Positions 61,601 to 64,000 of a DNA stretch of 64,000 nucleotides are shown here, in pieces (position 1 is the stretch's first letter; each line of letters begins with the position of its first letter). Below the pieces are notes generated by a model. It was given only the letters and a program-made list of their open reading frames with translations. It was not told the origin of the DNA and made no database searches. The stretch is from positions 560,001-624,000 of the forward strand of contig NC_092566.1 in the NCBI RefSeq assembly GCF_037975245.1, written 5' to 3'. A program made the translations under genes and the position numbers. This stretch comes from Apostichopus japonicus (taxonomy: Eukaryota > Echinodermata > Holothuroidea > Aspidochirotida > Stichopodidae).

Positions 61601-64000
61601 TGTTGATTTACGGGTGTGATTGAGTTATACAGTATTCATAACTATGGTTGAATGGCTCCATACACTTTGGTGATAAGGGTACTTTTCAGCAGCTATCACA
61701 TATGAAGAAATTGTAAGCTCATTATATAATATATAGATAATAAAATAACTTGGTAAATGAAAAAGTAACAGTTCCAGACCCCAGATCCCACTCTTCCTAA
61801 CAAACATCAATTCCTCCAACTGATAGTCAATCCACTATCTCGTTATCACAATCAGCTGTTTCGTGTCACATACTCAACTTCTGTCTGAAATAAAGAGGTC
61901 CTCTATGTTTAATCAATAGTTGAAAGATTTCACCTGCCAATGTTGGATATTTTGGTGAATTAATCCTTGTTTTGAACATTGTATTTATTAAATTTAACAG
62001 GTTTCATGCATATAACAGATTACAGTAATTCTCTTTGTGGGTTTGCTCCTGTAAATATGAATGCATTCAGTGTGTGTGCATGTATTATGTAAATTTTCTA
62101 AATTAATTAAAAAGCTGATTTTAATCTACTTGTCGTTATGGAATTAAACTGATGCAGGTATTCTTGACTGTAGGCTATATATGATATCACACTACATACA
62201 CACTCCCTTGCTCCCTACCATCTTATTTGACAAAGCAAACAGATGAAATTTCTGATAGGGTGGTTAAAATATTAAAGCCTTTTTTTTTTGTTTATTTAAA
62301 CCTAGATTACATTAGAAGACTGTCTTGGAAATGTTTTACATTTGAAGGTTTTATTAAATTTATCATCCTGTATTTATACCCAGATGCTACCAACAAAGTG
62401 AAATTGTTTTTAACCTACAGATGCATCTGACATGGAGAGGATATTCACGCTACCCCAGACAACCTTCATAGGGGGGCAAGAGACGGCCCTACCTTTAAGA
62501 GAAATCATCAGAAGGCTAGAGGTAAAGCTTGAGCAGGATTACACTTGTTTGCTCATTAAAAACCTTCATTAAGTTAGTGGTATCAATTAAAGGTTTGTAT
62601 TCTCATGTCTTCTCAACTACTACATATGTTGACGGTATTCATGTTATTTTGTTCTCATTGACGACATATCTGACCATCACATGTGACATTAGTAAACACT
62701 TAATGTACAGAACTTGTGTACGGACGTATACTGTACCAATAGTACTAACGATAGAAAATCTATGAATTTAACTATACGACTTTAAAAAAAATGAAGACTA
62801 TTATTATTGTATATACTGTAGTGATTTATTATAACCCTACTGGTAGCCCCTTAATTCCTGCAAAACAGAGCAGGCTGTTTGAATTTGGAGACTTTAAAAT
62901 ATTTTTAAACCTTGTGTTGATTGGGTTCAATATTGATTAGGATATAAAGACAAAAGTGGGTCGTGTATTACTTACTAAACATCTACATAGAAGAATTTGA
63001 AAGTAACAACTGGTGAAGGAAAATGTTGACTGGATTAGCTATGAGGCCCTCAATGTGGTGGTAAAGAACAGGCTTGCTAAGTCTTCATCATTGTAGACTC
63101 CTGATATCAGTTTGAAAAGAGTCCACAGATATGTATCACCGAGTAGCAGACATCATGCTTAGCTTATATACTAGCTTTGTTTGTTGTACTGTATGTATAG
63201 TTTATGAAACTGACGAAGCAAAAGCTGATAGAAAATGAAAGAAAAAAGAAATGATGATCAAATAGAGAAGAGCTCAGGAAATTCAATTTAGGTCAATTTG
63301 TCTAAACTGTACCCGTCTGTAAATCAAGTGGTTGCCAGCAGTCTTGATAAAGTTGTTTACTCGTAGCTGATGGCGATCTGTCATTTGTTTCCAGAGTGTT
63401 TATTGCAGTAGCATAGGCGTGGAGTACATGTTCATCAACGACCGACAAAAGTGTGATTGGATACGAAAGAAGTTTGAGACCCCGGGCATCATCCAATTCA
63501 CCAAGATGGACAAACGTTTGGTACTGGAGAGACTCATTAGGTCTATTAAGTAAGTGAAATGCTTCAAGTGTGATGACTGCTGCCATGGAGAGGCTTGGTG
63601 GGAGGGGGAGGGGGGGTTGGGAGTTCTCGATGGTGGCAAGTATGTTAAAGAGAAGAAATTTATGGCACCTCCGGGCTCCTGTAGGTAGGCAGCCTTTTGG
63701 TACAGGAAAACATCCTGTGCTGCCTTCAAATGGAAGGGATTACTTGGAGATGGGTAGTGGTTGGCAAAGACTATGAAAAACTACTAAGAGGCAGTACTGA
63801 CAAATAACATAGGCAGTAAAATCTCGCACATTTATATAGTAAAGTTGGTTTTAATATTAATGTACATATATTGATCCTCATTGATGCAGTTATACAGTCG
63901 AAATCTTTCACAACCTGTGTTAATGACATCATTAAAATTGTGTGAAAAAATGTATGAAGTGGTTACAATGCAGATTATTTGGGAAGATCCGTAATAAAAG
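37483..64000 (+). CDS. OGDH: 2-oxoglutarate dehydrogenase E1, 5' part
   Basis: OGDH is the thiamine-diphosphate E1 subunit of the mitochondrial 2-oxoglutarate dehydrogenase complex. Coding exons seen: 37483-37728, 43671-43886, then either 45758-45857 or 54520-54622, then 62421-62521 and 63395-63549. They give about 272 residues, roughly a quarter of the usual length near 1000; the catalytic domains lie beyond the right edge. Residues 1-47 form a basic mitochondrial presequence ending VRRY. The mature start [10 protein letters not shown], the core [40 protein letters not shown] and RKKFETPGI are strongly conserved in the family. It is probably OGDH rather than DHTKD1, since it has the full N-terminal segment. 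The invertebrate gene is likely the common ancestor of vertebrate OGDH and OGDHL. Confidence 0.93.
38095..39960 (-). pseudogene. decayed Ty3/gypsy pol in OGDH intron 1
   Basis: Read on the minus strand from high to low coordinates, fragments follow the Ty3/gypsy pol order. Reverse transcriptase comes first ([22 protein letters not shown], and YTDD in a shifted frame near 39735). RNase H follows ([13 protein letters not shown] near 39330). Next is the integrase zinc finger and core (38760-39191: CRTCPLVKP, with ALTGPFPTS). Last is the integrase C-terminus (GDNVLLK near 38265; [15 protein letters not shown] near 38110). Several frameshifts and stops break it, so it is inactive. No LTRs, gag or protease were identified. 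Confidence 0.85.
43671..43886 (+). CDS. OGDH: OGDH coding exon 2
   Basis: Seventy-two codons after TTTTTCAACAG, reading [20 protein letters not shown], then a Pro- and Ala-rich linker, then [14 protein letters not shown] before GTGAGT. It is phase 0 at both ends, so the next exon must begin a codon. Confidence 0.95.
45643..45742 (+). pseudogene. relic copy of the OGDH alternative exon
   Basis: After an AG at 45641-45642, about 40 bp (to 45682) match the start of the exon at 45758 at roughly 28 of 40 positions. Translation gives [13 protein letters not shown] against [13 protein letters not shown], but a TAG follows within 17 codons. The downstream half is hard to align and no matching donor is kept. 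It appears to be an inactivated tandem duplicate. An unrelated chance match cannot be excluded. Confidence 0.5.
45758..45857 (+). CDS. OGDH: OGDH alternative exon 3a
   Basis: One hundred bases between TTTCTTAG and GTAAAA. It starts in phase 0 and ends one base into a codon. It encodes [20 protein letters not shown] and a further TH-to-YHL stretch with several basic residues. RGH...DPLG marks it as a version of the segment following the exon-2 helix. It lacks the acidic motif found in exon 3b. Same phases and position as 3b, so the two are alternatives. Confidence 0.85.
46619..47065. repeat. TA-rich tandem repeat of about 40 bp units
   Basis: Roughly ten units built from ATATACAGTTAACAGTA, a variable part (TGCATGTATG or CTGTATATG) and TACATTATAGGA. 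The two variants alternate over the first part. It lies in the intron between OGDH exons 3a and 3b. Confidence 0.85.
47338..47760. repeat. tandem repeat of about 118 bp, 3-4 copies
   Basis: Diverged copies contain GTACAGCTACAATATGTGAT, CACCTTGGTACTG and GTGTAGCTTCACCCTGGTAC. Shorter GTACAGCTAC blocks recur inside each unit. It is in the OGDH 3a-3b intron. Confidence 0.7.
49187..49208. repeat. (GT)n microsatellite
   Basis: A run of GT dinucleotides of about 22 bases. A second run lies at 50971-51012. Confidence 0.9.
50915..53895. mobile_element. 3-kb repeat element rich in AGGTCA motifs
   Basis: The ends are inverted copies: GGTTCCTTGCTG at 50929-50940 and CAGCAAGGAACC at 53860-53871, with weaker similarity further out. 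The interior has tandem units of 399 bp (anchor AAAAAACTAGTATTTT at 52252, 52651 and 53050; diverged copies at 51301 and 51959). AGGTCA and TGACCT hexamers are very frequent, often as direct repeats. A second unit containing CACACTGATGTGTGTTGCAA recurs at about 53425 and 53731. No transposase is seen. It is a repetitive element of unknown class. Confidence 0.65.
54520..54622 (+). CDS. OGDH: OGDH alternative exon 3b
   Basis: One hundred and three bases between CATCATCATCAG and GTAAGG. It starts in phase 0 and ends one base into a codon, as exon 3a does. It encodes [20 protein letters not shown] and continues to SNYHI. The DADL stretch matches the acidic site that family work on vertebrate OGDH ties to calcium activation. 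It is one codon longer than 3a. Confidence 0.9.
55648..56018 (-). mobile_element. second MITE copy, inverted
   Basis: About 370 bp match the element at 23552-23923 in reverse. The right end has CTCCTACGCCTATG intact; the left end has a diverged terminus (GGCGTAGGAGGCGGGG kept). No exact target-site duplication remains, so this copy looks older. It lies in the OGDH intron after exon 3b. Confidence 0.8.
58142..58560 (-). pseudogene. Penelope-like GIY-YIG endonuclease fragment
   Basis: On the minus strand, [17 protein letters not shown] is followed by [20 protein letters not shown] and then [20 protein letters not shown]. This matches the GIY-YIG endonuclease domain at the C-terminus of Penelope-like retroelements. 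A stop codon lies between the GIY-YIG core and the TIRLNK part. The reverse transcriptase is absent: the fragment is cut off at a TA microsatellite upstream. It is an inactive 5'-truncated copy. Confidence 0.7.
58577..58812. repeat. (TA)n-rich microsatellite
   Basis: Long TATATA runs are interrupted by GTATGTGTGTGTAGTTGTAGACACTGCTA, a unit present twice (about 58700 and 58803). Confidence 0.9.
61030..61325. repeat. 49-bp tandem repeat, six copies
   Basis: Units of about 49 bp contain TTATTAGTAAGCCTACCATG and GTCAGTAGCTGTTTATGGTG and are nearly identical. The array sits in the OGDH intron before exon 4. Confidence 0.9.
62421..62521 (+). CDS. OGDH: OGDH coding exon 4
   Basis: Starts after TAACCTACAG. 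Its first two bases complete an Asp codon with the G left by exon 3a or 3b. It then encodes [20 protein letters not shown] and [13 protein letters not shown] before GTAAAG, ending in phase 0. Highly conserved in the family. Confidence 0.95.
63395..63549 (+). CDS. OGDH: OGDH coding exon 5
   Basis: Begins after TTTGTTTCCAG and encodes [20 protein letters not shown], then [19 protein letters not shown] and LERLIRSI, ending two bases into a codon before GTAAGT. The next exon lies outside the window. Confidence 0.95.
63550..64000 (+). other. OGDH intron, truncated by window edge
   Basis: Starts with a good donor (AA|GTAAGTG). No further exon is seen before the window ends. The overlapping reading frames here lack family resemblance. 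Confidence 0.7.

Noticed and set aside
63413-63426. GCATAGGCGTGGAG inside OGDH exon 5, like the MITE terminus
   Set aside because: It encodes the conserved SIGVE stretch in frame, so the match is coincidence.

Overview
The window is animal nuclear DNA. It has AT-rich sequence, GT-AG introns of hundreds to thousands of bases, intron-split genes and many transposon relics. The three recognisable genes encode very conserved metazoan proteins. Together with the repeat content they suggest a marine invertebrate deuterostome, perhaps an echinoderm or hemichordate. That placement is inference and no species is claimed. All three genes lie on the + strand.

Layout: 1-9500 is gene-free and rich in repeats. 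It holds a GGGTCA-rich element, a 45-bp satellite and a 2.35-kb foldback-like element whose arms are palindromic 20-bp repeats. 9796-20214 is the catalytic subunit of protein phosphatase 2A (PPP2CA type; 7 coding exons, 305 residues). Its intron 2 carries a 2.28-kb terminal-inverted-repeat element and its intron 5 a 26-copy minisatellite. 20215-25254 is 3' UTR plus intergenic sequence with an intact MITE. 25344-31693 is RACK1 (7 coding exons, 320 residues, seven WD repeats). 32325-37482 is intergenic and includes the putative OGDH promoter. 37483 to beyond the right edge is the 5' part of OGDH, the E1 subunit of mitochondrial 2-oxoglutarate dehydrogenase. Its large introns hold a decayed Ty3/gypsy retrotransposon, satellites, a 3-kb block of repeated AGGTCA motifs, another MITE copy and a Penelope-like fragment.

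The most interesting biology is in OGDH. Two homologous exons, 45758-45857 and 54520-54622, encode alternative versions of the same N-terminal segment. The reading phases of the flanking exons mean that exactly one of the two must be included to keep the frame. Only the second encodes an acidic DADL motif like the one linked to calcium sensing in vertebrate OGDH. A decayed third copy seems to sit 115 bp upstream of the first.

The three genes are housekeeping genes: a Ser/Thr phosphatase, a ribosome-associated signalling scaffold and a TCA-cycle enzyme. They are not an operon, and nothing in the sequence shows that they act together. Intron boundaries were placed by GT-AG signals, reading phase and recalled family conservation. 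No alignment or transcript evidence was available.
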